Below are positions 10,313 through 19,236 of a DNA stretch of 64,000 nt, piece after piece. Under the pieces are notes generated by a model. The model was given only the letters and a program-made list of their open reading frames with translations, did no database searches and was not told the DNA's origin. The stretch's first letter is position 1; each line of letters begins with the position of its first letter. The translations under genes and the position numbers were made by a program. This stretch comes from Vibrio quintilis (lineage in GTDB: Bacteria; Pseudomonadota; Gammaproteobacteria; Enterobacterales; Vibrionaceae): the NCBI RefSeq assembly GCF_024529975.1, contig NZ_AP024897.1, positions 248,001 through 312,000 of the forward strand, read 5' to 3'.

Positions 10313-11494
10313 ATGAAACAATTTAAGTTTGTTGCACGACGCAAGGATGGCTCGCTGACAGACGGCTGGATCAGTGCTGACAGTGAACAACAGGCGCGCC
10401 GTATGCTGGCGGAACAGCAGCGGCAGGTGGTGATGCTGACGCCTTTCAAAGCCAAATCCAATAAAAAAGTCAGCCGTGAAGCATTGATCACGACATTACG
10501 TGAACTGGCAACGCTGAGAGAAAGTGGCATGGCGCTCGATCAGTGTATGGCGTCTCTGTATGAGAGTACTGAGGACGACGTATTACGGGTTGCCCTGAAA
10601 CGTTTGCATTATGATGTTGAGAGTGGTTCCAGCCTTTCTGATGCGATTGCCGCACAGCCGGAAGTCTTCCCGTTTTATGCGGCTTCAATGCTCAAGCTGG
10701 GAGAAGCCAGTGGTAAGCTCGGAGAAGCTTTATTCAGTATTTCAGAGCGGATTGAACGCGAAGAGCAACTGGTGAGTGAAGTCAAATCAGCACTGACTTA
10801 TCCGGCTTTTCTGCTCATTGTCTGTGTCGTTGTGCTCTTCTTTATGTTTATGTACGTCATTCCTAACTTTGAGACCATGGTTCAGGATGCCAGAGATGCC
10901 GGCATGCTGGGCAATCTGCTGTCTGTTTCCCGGTTTTTGAATGACAATATTACGGTGATTTCTATCGGACTGGCCGCCTTAGGCGGTGGTCTGTATTACG
11001 GCTTTCGTTATGGCTCTTTATTGCAGTCGCTGATTCAGCTGCTGACCAAAATCCCGATGTTCAGAGAATTAGTTGATGCATGGAATATTGTGCAGTTCTC
11101 AAGCAGTATGCAGCGCTTGCTTGAATCCGGTGTTGAGCTGGTTGAATCTGTGGAAATTACCCGTAACGGGATTTCTGATGAAGTGCTGAGAAAGCGTTTG
11201 GGCTACGTCGTGACCGGGGTCAGGGAAGGGAAAGGACTGGCCGATTCTCTGGGAGAGTTTGATTTATTTCCGTCGATGGTTCGTCGTTTGATTAAAACCG
11301 GGGAGGCGGGTGCATCTTTGGTCCCTTGTTTCCGGGAAATTAACAATTTATATGAAAGACGTTTGTCGAAAGGCTTAAAACGTTTTTTATCGATTTTAGA
11401 GCCGTTGGTGATTGTTGTGATGGGAGGGATCGTCGGCAGTATCATGATCATCCTGATTTCCGGCATTATCTCGGTGAATGATATTAATTTTTAA
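10313..11494 (+). CDS. gspF: Type II secretion inner-membrane platform protein GspF
   Basis: Polytopic platform protein coupling GspE to the pseudopilus. 393 residues with the duplicated T2SSF domain (about 65-190 and 270-390), typical TTLRELATLRESGMALDQCM and KIPMFRELVDAWNIVQFS segments and three long hydrophobic stretches. Starts two bases after gspE. Confidence 0.92.
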   Translation: MKQFKFVARRKDGSLTDGWISADSEQQARRMLAEQQRQVVMLTPFKAKSNKKVSREALITTLRELATLRESGMALDQCMASLYESTEDDVLRVALKRLHYDVESGSSLSDAIAAQPEVFPFYAASMLKLGEASGKLGEALFSISERIEREEQLVSEVKSALTYPAFLLIVCVVVLFFMFMYVIPNFETMVQDARDAGMLGNLLSVSRFLNDNITVISIGLAALGGGLYYGFRYGSLLQSLIQLLTKIPMFRELVDAWNIVQFSSSMQRLLESGVELVESVEITRNGISDEVLRKRLGYVVTGVREGKGLADSLGEFDLFPSMVRRLIKTGEAGASLVPCFREINNLYERRLSKGLKRFLSILEPLVIVVMGGIVGSIMIILISGIISVNDINF

Positions 11495-11510
11495 CGATTT
11501 GAGGATAGTA

Positions 11511-11942
11511 ATGAAAACAACACAAACCACACAATCCAGACAGGATGGTTTTACTTTAATCGAACTGCTTGTTGTTCTTGTTCTGATCTCTTTGCTGGCC
11601 GGACTGGTCGGGCCGAAACTGTTTAAGCAGGTTGGGTCGTCAAAGACAAAAATTGCCAATGCCCAGATTGAGCTGCTGACTTCTGCTTTAAAAACTTATC
11701 GTCTCGATATGGGGAACTATCCAACCACAGAACAGGGTCTGAAAGCGCTGATGGAAGCGCCGGATGATGAGAGTTCTTCGATGTGGAATGGCCCGTATCT
11801 GGCAAAAGACATCCCGTTAGATCCGTGGAATCATGCTTATCACTATAAGTTAAACCCTGATTATGAATTTTCTCTGTACTCTTATGGCCGGGATGACAAA
11901 GAAGGCGGTGACGGAGAAGATCAGGATGTTGGTGTGAAGTAA
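11511..11942 (+). CDS. gspG: Major pseudopilin GspG
   Basis: Major subunit of the pseudopilus. 143 residues with prepilin peptidase site and hydrophobic helix DGFTLIELLVVLVLISLLAG; Glu at +5. The C-terminal half keeps the GspG features TEQGLKALMEAP, DPWNHAYHYK and SLYSYGRDDKEGGDGEDQD (calcium-binding loop region). ATG at 11511 has GAGG six bases upstream and gives a short leader; the frame upstream overlaps gspF and is not likely used. Confidence 0.94.
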   Translation: MKTTQTTQSRQDGFTLIELLVVLVLISLLAGLVGPKLFKQVGSSKTKIANAQIELLTSALKTYRLDMGNYPTTEQGLKALMEAPDDESSSMWNGPYLAKDIPLDPWNHAYHYKLNPDYEFSLYSYGRDDKEGGDGEDQDVGVK

Positions 11943-12358
11943 TGAATCACCATCGGTTGGGAAAGCCATCAGGTTTTACTCTTATCGAATTAATCATTGT
12001 GATTGCTTTGATTGCGTTAATGAGTGCTGTTGTCGTACCAAGACTTTGGGGGAGTTATTCTCAGCTCAAGCAGAAGAAAAAGCTTGAAGCATTCTGGTCT
12101 GAAGTTCGTTCAGAAGCCCTCAAATATAATCAGGCTGGTGAGAGTTTCCTGTTTGATAGTCAACAAGAACAATGGCAGCTGCTGGCTCAAAAGACTCAGC
12201 TGGAAATTCTGCCAAACCACCCGGATGACCAGTTTGTTATCCGGGCTGATGGTTTTACTCAGCATGGTGAAGTGCATTTACTGGTTCTTCCGGAAAAAAT
12301 CAGATGGAAAATCACAATATCGATGCCTGACGGGAGTGTGCATTTTGCCCGTTACTAA
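11942..12358 (+). CDS. gspH: Minor pseudopilin GspH
   Basis: 138 residues; processing site SGFTLIELIIVIALIALM with Glu+5 and a poorly conserved C-terminal domain, as usual for GspH. Its ATG overlaps the gspG stop (TAATG), implying coupled translation. Position directly after gspG identifies it more than its sequence does. Confidence 0.82.
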   Translation: MNHHRLGKPSGFTLIELIIVIALIALMSAVVVPRLWGSYSQLKQKKKLEAFWSEVRSEALKYNQAGESFLFDSQQEQWQLLAQKTQLEILPNHPDDQFVIRADGFTQHGEVHLLVLPEKIRWKITISMPDGSVHFARY

Positions 12359-12761
12359 TCATTTAAAGCGACTCAGAGGGTTCACTTTAATCGAGGTATT
12401 AATTGCGTTAGCCATTTTATCAGCTGGTTTTGCTGTGATTTTTCCCAGCTTTCAGCAAAATATTATCGTGGGTGAAAAAATTCATCAGAGTCAGCTGAAG
12501 ATCATGACAGAGCGCTCTCTTTTTACCAAACTGAGTCAGATTAATCCGGCAAAAAAGCAAAGTGGTCAGGGAAGTTTAGGCGATGTCTATTTTAAATGGC
12601 AGGCTCGCCCAATCAGCCCGTTACTCCAGATGAAAACTGCGGGTGAGCAAATCGAAGAGTATGCACAGATGTATCGGTTTAGTGTGTCATACCATCTCGG
12701 GGGAAAAGATTTCTCATTTGAATTTGAAAAGATGGGCGTGCAGGAGACATTGCGTGGGTAG
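12345..12761 (+). CDS. gspI: Minor pseudopilin GspI
   Basis: About 138 residues with RGFTLIEVLIALAILSAGFA at the N-terminus, the most conserved GspI feature. No ATG is available close to the processing site. TTG at 12345 is preferred (GGGAG eight bases upstream); GTG at 12336 is the alternative. It overlaps the end of gspH, so its translation probably depends on ribosomes finishing gspH. Confidence 0.8.
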   Translation: MPVTNHLKRLRGFTLIEVLIALAILSAGFAVIFPSFQQNIIVGEKIHQSQLKIMTERSLFTKLSQINPAKKQSGQGSLGDVYFKWQARPISPLLQMKTAGEQIEEYAQMYRFSVSYHLGGKDFSFEFEKMGVQETLRG

Positions 12762-13458
12762 GAAGCGCACACTATCTGGCTTTACTTTAGTTGAAATGCT
12801 GGTGTCGCTGGCTATTTTTTCTGCTGTACTGTCGATCGTCATCTCCGGGCTGCATCAGGGGCAAGTTCAGTGGGAACAAGGGGCCCGGCAATTGGATCAG
12901 GCTGATTATATGATGAAGCGGCAATCCTGGCTCCGGCAGTTATTTGCTCAGGCTAATACAGCAACCTTTCGGATTACTTATGGAATGGAAGCGCCCTATT
13001 TTAACGGAAATGAACAAAGCCTGTCTTTTATTTCCGATGCTCCGATTATTTCCGGGCCGGGAACTTATGCAACTGTCAGGCTGGAGCTGCTCCCGCAGGA
13101 TAACGGGCTGTTTGAGCTTACTTTTACTCAGAAGCCTTATAGTGACCCTTATCTAAATCCCGAAGCCGATCTGAGTGATGGGGCATCACTGGTTTTATTA
13201 GAGGATATCCAAAGCTTGTCGTGGAAATATTTTCTGGCTGCGCGGACGGAGGCAACGCCAATGGAGATTACCTACAACAGGTTCACACCGCGCCCGGAGG
13301 GCTATTGGGATGATGAATATGATGCTAATTTTGAACAGGCCTTACCACAATATGTTCAGATGAATTTCAAGATAAAGAACCATCAGTATGTCTGGTATTT
13401 TGAGCTACCGGTGAAGCCTTTAGCGTTAATTCAGGAGTCTCAGATTGTTGTTAATTAA
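12754..13458 (+). CDS. gspJ: Minor pseudopilin GspJ
   Basis: 234 residues with SGFTLVEMLVSLAIFSAVLS after a short basic leader. Starts with GTG at 12754, GGAG seven bases upstream, overlapping the last bases of gspI. Length fits GspJ, which with GspI and GspK forms the pseudopilus tip. Confidence 0.85.
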   Translation: MGRKRTLSGFTLVEMLVSLAIFSAVLSIVISGLHQGQVQWEQGARQLDQADYMMKRQSWLRQLFAQANTATFRITYGMEAPYFNGNEQSLSFISDAPIISGPGTYATVRLELLPQDNGLFELTFTQKPYSDPYLNPEADLSDGASLVLLEDIQSLSWKYFLAARTEATPMEITYNRFTPRPEGYWDDEYDANFEQALPQYVQMNFKIKNHQYVWYFELPVKPLALIQESQIVVN

Positions 13459-14422
13459 GTCCGGAAATATAAAACAGTCCGGGGCCATTTTACCGCTGAC
13501 ACTCATTATACTGGCTGTTTTAACTGTGCTGGTAGGATCTCTGTTATCCCGGGGACAGGAACAGGCCGATAAAACGCTTCGCTTGAATAAGCAGTGGCAG
13601 GCTCGCCTGGCGATCAATAATGCTGAGCAACGGGTACTGTTTGCTATGATGGTCGGCGATCAGCTTCCCGGAGGCTATCAGCTTGGAGAGACATTACTCC
13701 TGACTGATTCAAGCAATACAAAACTCTCGAATAATGTTTGGGTGTCTATTCAGGATCATGCTGGATTAGTCAGTTTGAGCTTTATTGATAAAAGTGCGCT
13801 AACTGAGTTAATTCGTAGCTATATTGATGGTCCGGATTCAATCCGAATTGCCCAGTCTGTAATCGACTGGCAGTTGCCGGTAAAAGATGCGCCGTTTTTA
13901 TTTCAGGGTTCTGAAGGGCAGGCTTTGCCCCGTAATTCACCTTTCAGAAGTCTTGATGAGTTGATGCTTATTCCGGGGATTACCAGCCAAATTTATAATG
14001 GCAAAAGAAATCTGGCAGAAGAAGAAAATCCGGATAGTGATGAAAAAGAGTCATCTGAATGGCCAAAATTTGGACTTCGGGATTTATTGAGTGTCCGGGC
14101 TGCAGAGTCAGATGGGATTAATTTTTCTTCAGTACCGGATGCGATATTATCAAGGGTCTATCATGTCACGCCTTATAATCTGGATGTATTAAGACGGATG
14201 AAAAAAAGAGGAAACTGGACCGGCGTACGCCGCTTTTTAGCCAGTAATAATATTTCAACAGGGTCGGCGGATAGTGTTCCCAGTAGCTTTTATACCATTC
14301 GTTTTCAATATCAGGGAATTCAGGCTCGCGGAATTTACCGGGTGCTGCCGCGTATGCTTCCAACACCAAGGTTAATATGGTATTTTCCGGACAATTTCAG
14401 ATACTTCTCTCAATTAAAGTAA
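13445..14422 (+). CDS. gspK: Minor pseudopilin GspK
   Basis: 325 residues. N-terminal SGAILPLTLIILAVLTVLVG is a prepilin-like helix lacking Glu+5, which is the hallmark of GspK. The large periplasmic domain contains FRSLDELMLIPGIT, a helix-hairpin-helix-like segment seen in the family. Begins with TTG (GGAG seven bases upstream) and overlaps gspJ. Confidence 0.85.
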   Translation: MLLIKSGNIKQSGAILPLTLIILAVLTVLVGSLLSRGQEQADKTLRLNKQWQARLAINNAEQRVLFAMMVGDQLPGGYQLGETLLLTDSSNTKLSNNVWVSIQDHAGLVSLSFIDKSALTELIRSYIDGPDSIRIAQSVIDWQLPVKDAPFLFQGSEGQALPRNSPFRSLDELMLIPGITSQIYNGKRNLAEEENPDSDEKESSEWPKFGLRDLLSVRAAESDGINFSSVPDAILSRVYHVTPYNLDVLRRMKKRGNWTGVRRFLASNNISTGSADSVPSSFYTIRFQYQGIQARGIYRVLPRMLPTPRLIWYFPDNFRYFSQLK

Positions 14423-14437
14423 TAAACAGGTGTCATA

Positions 14438-15553
14438 GTGATTCATAAAATCCAGCGGCAATGGTGTATATGGCCAGAAGGAAGCCTTCAGGGAACAGAA
14501 CCAGAAGGCAGAGTTTCTCGCTGGGATAAAGTTGTCGGACTTATCCCTCAGTCCCGGTGTCTGTTTAAAATCTTTTATTACAATATTGAACTGATCCCAC
14601 AAAAAGATCTGGAACAATGTGTTGAGAACGAAATCTCACAGCTGACAAGCTGGAATAACCCTCACTGTTTTTTTCTGGTGAATAAAGTTGATGAAAACTG
14701 GCAGGTGATTACCTGGGTATGGGATGATGACCAGATTCAGTTTGGTTGTCCGGTTACACATAAACTTCCTGCACTTGCTTACTTTTTGGGCAGAACCAGA
14801 GCCTCCCAGGGTATTCTGTATTATTCCGAAGCTGTCAATGACAGCTCCGCTCAGGCGTGGGCCATTACCTGGAAAAATGTTTCTGTTGTTGAGCATTTGT
14901 ATCCGATGAATTCTCCGATTCATGCCCGGGTCATCAAACAGCTTTTAGATGACGAACAGGAAAGCATGTCGCTTTACTCGAATCTTGAAGATGTTTCATT
15001 GTTAGATGGATATCCGGTGAAACCGCTTCATCATCATGTCAAATCTAAAGTGATGACCAAGGCGAAATGTTCTGCACAGTTAGAGTTTGATAATCCATGG
15101 ATTTACTGGCGAACAATGCTCTGGGCGCTGTGTCTCTTTTGTGTGTATTTAGTCGCTGATGCCTCATTGTTGAAGTATGAACAGAGCCACTTTTCTGAGC
15201 TTGTGTCTCAGAAGCAGCAGACAACATTAAGTATCCAGAATCAACGTTCCCGCTATGAAGATAACAAGCGATTTGTCGAGCAGGCGATGCTGGCCAAAGA
15301 GAAACAGCAGTTTATCGCCATACTATTAGAAGAGTTGACAACAAAACTGGCAAAAGATGTCATGATTACCAAATTGACTTATGATCAGAAAAGCATACTG
15401 CTTGAAGGAACGGTACAGAATTCTACCGGCGTCTTGGAATCATTATCGAATATCTCATTTGTGAAAGAAGCACGTTTACTGGGGGAGGTTGTTCCGACCG
15501 GAAATGAGCGGCAGAAATTCAGAGCAGAAGTGTCACTCAGGGAGTTGAAGTAA
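14438..15553 (+). CDS. gspL: Type II secretion assembly protein GspL-like
   Basis: 371 residues: a cytoplasmic actin-like domain (about 1-215), one transmembrane helix around residues 222-240 (MLWALCLFCVYLVADASLL) and a periplasmic ferredoxin-like part. GspL recruits GspE to the membrane. Sequence similarity is not obvious by eye; identity rests on size, topology and position between gspK and gspM. GTG start at 14438. Confidence 0.75.
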   Translation: MIHKIQRQWCIWPEGSLQGTEPEGRVSRWDKVVGLIPQSRCLFKIFYYNIELIPQKDLEQCVENEISQLTSWNNPHCFFLVNKVDENWQVITWVWDDDQIQFGCPVTHKLPALAYFLGRTRASQGILYYSEAVNDSSAQAWAITWKNVSVVEHLYPMNSPIHARVIKQLLDDEQESMSLYSNLEDVSLLDGYPVKPLHHHVKSKVMTKAKCSAQLEFDNPWIYWRTMLWALCLFCVYLVADASLLKYEQSHFSELVSQKQQTTLSIQNQRSRYEDNKRFVEQAMLAKEKQQFIAILLEELTTKLAKDVMITKLTYDQKSILLEGTVQNSTGVLESLSNISFVKEARLLGEVVPTGNERQKFRAEVSLRELK

Positions 15554-16188
15554 TGGACGATTTTTTACAATCCCTGAGAGATGGTCAGTGGAAAGAAGAG
15601 TTATCCAGCCCACTTGTTCAATGGGGGGGATTAGTGTGTGTGTTGATTTTCTTATGGTGGGTTGGTGTCGGACCATATTATGAATGGCGGGCTGAGGTTA
15701 AATCCCGAATCGATCAGCAATATGTACGCCTGTCCAGATTACAGGTATTAGAAAACAGCCGGGAAAATATCCGGACTGAAACGAATCACTTAAACAAACA
15801 ACTTGCTGTTGCAAAAGCTGAATTACTCAAAGAAAGAACTCAAAGCCGGGCAATTTCAGCTCAGGTTGACCGTTTTGAAGATGTTTATAAGCCACATGGT
15901 CTAAAGCTGAAAGGGCGTCTGTTTGGTGAACCTGATGTCATTCCTTATCTGGGTGAAAAAGTTGAGTCGCGCTGGCGTTTACTGGGGAAAACCGATGATA
16001 TTCTGGCAATGCTTTATGACTTAGCTCATGCGAAGACTCTGATGGTTCCGGTATCTGTTCAGATCAAAAAATCGACAGAAAGGCGTCGGGGGCGTAAGAA
16101 CAGTGAAAATGCTCCTGATTACGAAATATCAATGACACTCAACAGTTATCGTTTACTCCCGATGAAAGATATAAAAAGACGTAAGTGA
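15553..16188 (+). CDS. gspM: Type II secretion assembly protein GspM-like
   Basis: 211 residues: short cytoplasmic tail, one transmembrane helix around 25-45 (WGGLVCVLIFLWWVGVGPYY), coiled coil about 50-110 and a small C-terminal periplasmic domain ending in a very basic tail. Its ATG overlaps the gspL stop. Partner of GspL in the inner-membrane platform. Confidence 0.75.
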   Translation: MDDFLQSLRDGQWKEELSSPLVQWGGLVCVLIFLWWVGVGPYYEWRAEVKSRIDQQYVRLSRLQVLENSRENIRTETNHLNKQLAVAKAELLKERTQSRAISAQVDRFEDVYKPHGLKLKGRLFGEPDVIPYLGEKVESRWRLLGKTDDILAMLYDLAHAKTLMVPVSVQIKKSTERRRGRKNSENAPDYEISMTLNSYRLLPMKDIKRRK

Positions 16189-16190
16189 CT

Positions 16191-16682
16191 ATGAATCAGA
16201 GACCTTTAATTCCTCATCCAAAGTTAATGATTTCCTTTGCCGGAGTGCTGTTATTACATCTTGTATTTACTTATCTGTCATTGTCTTATGTCGATGGTAA
16301 CGATAAAGTAATTCAGCTCTCTCCAGTCAGAGAATCTGGAACTCCGCCAGCGATAGCGCCTTCCGGGAATATTTTTTCTTTGGATCGGGTCATTGCCATT
16401 TCATCTGATGAGCAGGAAACGAAAGAGAAAAAAGAGGAGTCGGATGATTATCAGTTAGGGAGTATTGTGCGTGAAGGCAATCAAATGAAAGCTGTATTTA
16501 TTAGTAATGATAAGAGAGTCATTCTCGGCGTTGGCGAAAACTTGCCTCATACAGGCAAGGTGACACAGATTAAAGATAATTTAGTGACGACTCAGAGTGA
16601 TAATGGTGATATTCGTCACTGGCAGCTTTTCCCAACTTTTAACCCGGTTAAACAATCAGGAACGACAGGAACTAAAGATTAA
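16191..16682 (+). CDS. GspC-like inner-membrane linker (short form)
   Basis: 163 residues: an N-terminal membrane helix (about 12-32), a Pro/Ser and acidic linker, then a domain at about 95-155 (QLGSIVREGNQMKAVFISN and IKDNLVTTQSDNGDIRHWQL) resembling the GspC homology region that contacts the secretin N0 domain. No PDZ or coiled-coil domain follows, so it is shorter than classical GspC. GTG at 16185, overlapping the gspM stop, is an alternative start. Its place just before the secretin gene supports the role. Confidence 0.65.
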   Translation: MNQRPLIPHPKLMISFAGVLLLHLVFTYLSLSYVDGNDKVIQLSPVRESGTPPAIAPSGNIFSLDRVIAISSDEQETKEKKEESDDYQLGSIVREGNQMKAVFISNDKRVILGVGENLPHTGKVTQIKDNLVTTQSDNGDIRHWQLFPTFNPVKQSGTTGTKD

Positions 16683-18857
16683 ATGAGCAGAGTTATGATG
16701 AAACATCAACGCCATATCTTACGTGCTACCGTAATATTTGGGGCTAGTGTTATGTTTGGTTGCGCGAATTTTCAGCCGCTTCCCAAAGATGTAACTCCGG
16801 CTCCGGCGAAACTATCCAGTGAGAGTACGCCTGATAATCTGGCATTTGATAGCCACAAGACCAAAAATGATGAAGGCAACCTTAAAAATGGCGATTATGC
16901 TGAGTTTAAAATCAGGGATATAAAAAAAGCGCCTGTATTACAGATAGGGACTCAGCATGAACAGATGGCTGGGTTAAAGTTACCTGAAGAACCTGTGAGT
17001 TTGAATGCTGATAGTTTACCGCTTCAACATTTCATTAACCTGGCTTTGGGGGATGTTTTAAAACTGAGTTATCTGATTGATTCTGATTTAGAAAAGAAGA
17101 AGACAAAGATTACCCTGAGAGTGAATAAGCCTGTGACGGCTAAACGACTATTAGGGCTGGTGGAAGAAGCATTGCAGGTCAATGGTGTTGCTTTGGCTCA
17201 GGATGATGATCTCATTAAGGTAATTCCATCTTCAAAGGCAAGTAGTGCTGCGCCGGTGATGATGCAGGAATCTGTGAAACCTTTATTACGTTATGGAAAA
17301 GTGACAGAGATTATTCCGGTTTATTATATGGGAGTCAGTCAGGCTTCTTCGCTGGCGACGAAGTTATTCAGAGAAGGCCGGGGTGGTTCGGTTTTGATGC
17401 AGCCTCATCTCAGTTCTTTGATGGTGGTTGCTGTGCCTGATGATATTGAAAAATTTCGTGTATTGCTGAAGCAGCTGGATGTACCAAATAGTGTGTCCGA
17501 TTATATGTCCTTAGTTTCTCCCCGTTTTTTAACTGCTGGTAGCCTTGCCAGTCAGCTACAGGTCGCATTAAATGCTGCTTCTATCCCTGTTTCGGTCAGT
17601 GGGGGGTTGAACGGTGTTATTTTGAAAGTATTAAACAACGAGCAACTGATAATGACGTCAAATTCAAAAAACTGGCTGAATTATGCAGAAAATTGGGTTA
17701 AGCGGCTGGATATACCACCAAAAACCGAAGCAGAACATAAAGGTATCTATGTTTATTATATGAAAAACACCAAAGCGAAAGATACCTGGGGCGTTGTAAA
17801 AACTATTTTTAGTGATGGGAAAAGTAGTCGTACGAAAACCTCTGAAGTTGCCTCCCAGAATATTTTGGCATCCTCACAGCAACAAAATCAACGCTCAGTC
17901 ACATCTTCTGTTCAGGGAATTACCCCCGGAAATACGGGGATGAAGCAACGCCGTACAACAACAACAGAGACGATGAGTGTTGTCGGTAAAAATTATAAGG
18001 TCGTAGTTGATGATGATCGCAATGCGTTAATATTTCAGGGATCCTATCAGAATTATCAGCAACTGGTTGATTTGTTAGCTTATGTTGATAAGCGTCCCAG
18101 ACAAGTATTACTGAAAGCGACCATTGCTGAAGTTAGTTTAACTGATGCCTATAGTCTGGGGCTGGATTGGACCGATGGTGGTAAAAGTTCTGATGTGACA
18201 GGAAGTACCAGCGTGACACCGAGCGATGCTTCGAGTTATTTGAGTCTTACTGGTCTTTTCGGTGATTTTACCGCTAAGTTTAACGCATTGTTATCCAATG
18301 GTAAGGTCCAGGTACTGTCCAGCCCTAAAATATTAGCTCTGGATGGTGAGTCGGCTTCGATTGATATTGGTCAGCAGATTCAGGTGATTACCGGATCAGT
18401 CTCCGGAACCGATAGTGATTCTACTGTGACAAATACATATAGTTACATTAGTACTGGCGTCCAGCTCAACATCACGCCTTATATTAATGAAAGTGGATTG
18501 GTTCAGCTCGATATTAGCCAGGAAGTCAGCACCGCCGGAGAATCTACTTCGGGGAGTCCTCCGATTAACACGCGTTCTCTTCAGACCAGCTTTCTGGCCG
18601 ATACTGGTGAGACAGTTTATATTGGCGGGTTGATAAAAACACGTAATGAAGATACAGAACAAAAAGTGCCAGTTTTAGGTGATATTCCGCTATTAGGCAA
18701 TTTATTTACATATAAGAGTACGGCACAAACTTCGACAGAGTTGATCCTGTTAATTACCCCCTATGTGATTAAAAGTCAGGAAGAGGCTTTACTGTATACT
18801 AAAAGTTTCAGTAAAATCACAGGCTGGACTCTGTCTCCGGATATGTTGGAAAAATAG
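16683..18857 (+). CDS. gspD: Type II secretion outer-membrane secretin GspD, probable lipoprotein
   Basis: 724 residues. Signal peptide ends ASVMFGCANFQ, a plausible lipobox with Ala at +2 (outer-membrane sorting). N0 domain about 95-185, N1-N3 repeats about 200-480, then the secretin domain: VQVLSSPKILALDGESASI, GVQLNITPYIN, ETVYIGGLIKT and the signature VPVLGDIPLLGNLF. A Ser/Gln/Thr-rich stretch near 380-425 interrupts N3. A lipid-anchored secretin (as in the Hxc system of Pseudomonas) would not need a separate pilotin, and none is seen here. Last gene of the operon. Confidence 0.9.
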   Translation: MSRVMMKHQRHILRATVIFGASVMFGCANFQPLPKDVTPAPAKLSSESTPDNLAFDSHKTKNDEGNLKNGDYAEFKIRDIKKAPVLQIGTQHEQMAGLKLPEEPVSLNADSLPLQHFINLALGDVLKLSYLIDSDLEKKKTKITLRVNKPVTAKRLLGLVEEALQVNGVALAQDDDLIKVIPSSKASSAAPVMMQESVKPLLRYGKVTEIIPVYYMGVSQASSLATKLFREGRGGSVLMQPHLSSLMVVAVPDDIEKFRVLLKQLDVPNSVSDYMSLVSPRFLTAGSLASQLQVALNAASIPVSVSGGLNGVILKVLNNEQLIMTSNSKNWLNYAENWVKRLDIPPKTEAEHKGIYVYYMKNTKAKDTWGVVKTIFSDGKSSRTKTSEVASQNILASSQQQNQRSVTSSVQGITPGNTGMKQRRTTTTETMSVVGKNYKVVVDDDRNALIFQGSYQNYQQLVDLLAYVDKRPRQVLLKATIAEVSLTDAYSLGLDWTDGGKSSDVTGSTSVTPSDASSYLSLTGLFGDFTAKFNALLSNGKVQVLSSPKILALDGESASIDIGQQIQVITGSVSGTDSDSTVTNTYSYISTGVQLNITPYINESGLVQLDISQEVSTAGESTSGSPPINTRSLQTSFLADTGETVYIGGLIKTRNEDTEQKVPVLGDIPLLGNLFTYKSTAQTSTELILLITPYVIKSQEEALLYTKSFSKITGWTLSPDMLEK

Positions 18858-19236
18858 TCTTTCAAGGGTGTTTTTTTAGACTAGAATATTAGATCATGTG
18901 TCGAATTATTGGCATAGTTCGATAAGTGGGCAATTTTGTGAAAGTATTATTTTGTGTGATCAATGTCATTGTTTGGAAGTGATGTTTTCATAATTAAGCA
19001 GAATTTGTCCATTGACAAGTGCTTATTTTGTCTCGAAAATAGCACTTGCGCACTTCGGAGCGCGATCATTAATCAATGCCTGGGTTTTCTTTTTATTTTT
19101 TGGTTTAGCGGCCGAAATAATAAAAAGTTGGCATGGTGCTAAGAATAGTGCACCGAAGTTGATCAAATTGGCTGACGTATATATGTTTATGTTGGTTAAA
19201 AAAACAATGTGGATCCAAAACAAGGATATAAATAAC
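18858..19236 (+). promoter_or_regulatory. Promoter and long leader of the putative S-layer gene
   Basis: 379 bases without a credible gene. Candidates: a CRP-like half-palindrome at 18955-18970 (TGTGA, 6 bases, TCATT) upstream of a CATAAT hexamer at 18989-18994; a TTGACA at 19012-19017 with GAAAAT 17 bases later; and an inverted repeat at 19016-19048 (arms CAAGTGC..TATTTT and AAAATAGCACTTG, 6-base loop, one bulge). The inverted repeat overlaps the TTGACA promoter candidate, so it is either an operator or, if transcription starts at the upstream hexamer, a 5' mRNA hairpin. AAGGA at 19222-19226 precedes the start codon. Confidence 0.45.

Noticed and set aside
8646..18857. MSHA-type or other type IV pilus locus
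   Set aside because: Presence of pseudopilins H-I-J-K, GspL/GspM-like platform proteins and a secretin at the end fits type II secretion better; no pilin, PilT or tip adhesin gene is present.
19012..19236. 74-residue N-terminal extension of the S-layer candidate
   Set aside because: It would bury the signal peptide; the start at 19237 gives a perfect signal peptide with a ribosome site.
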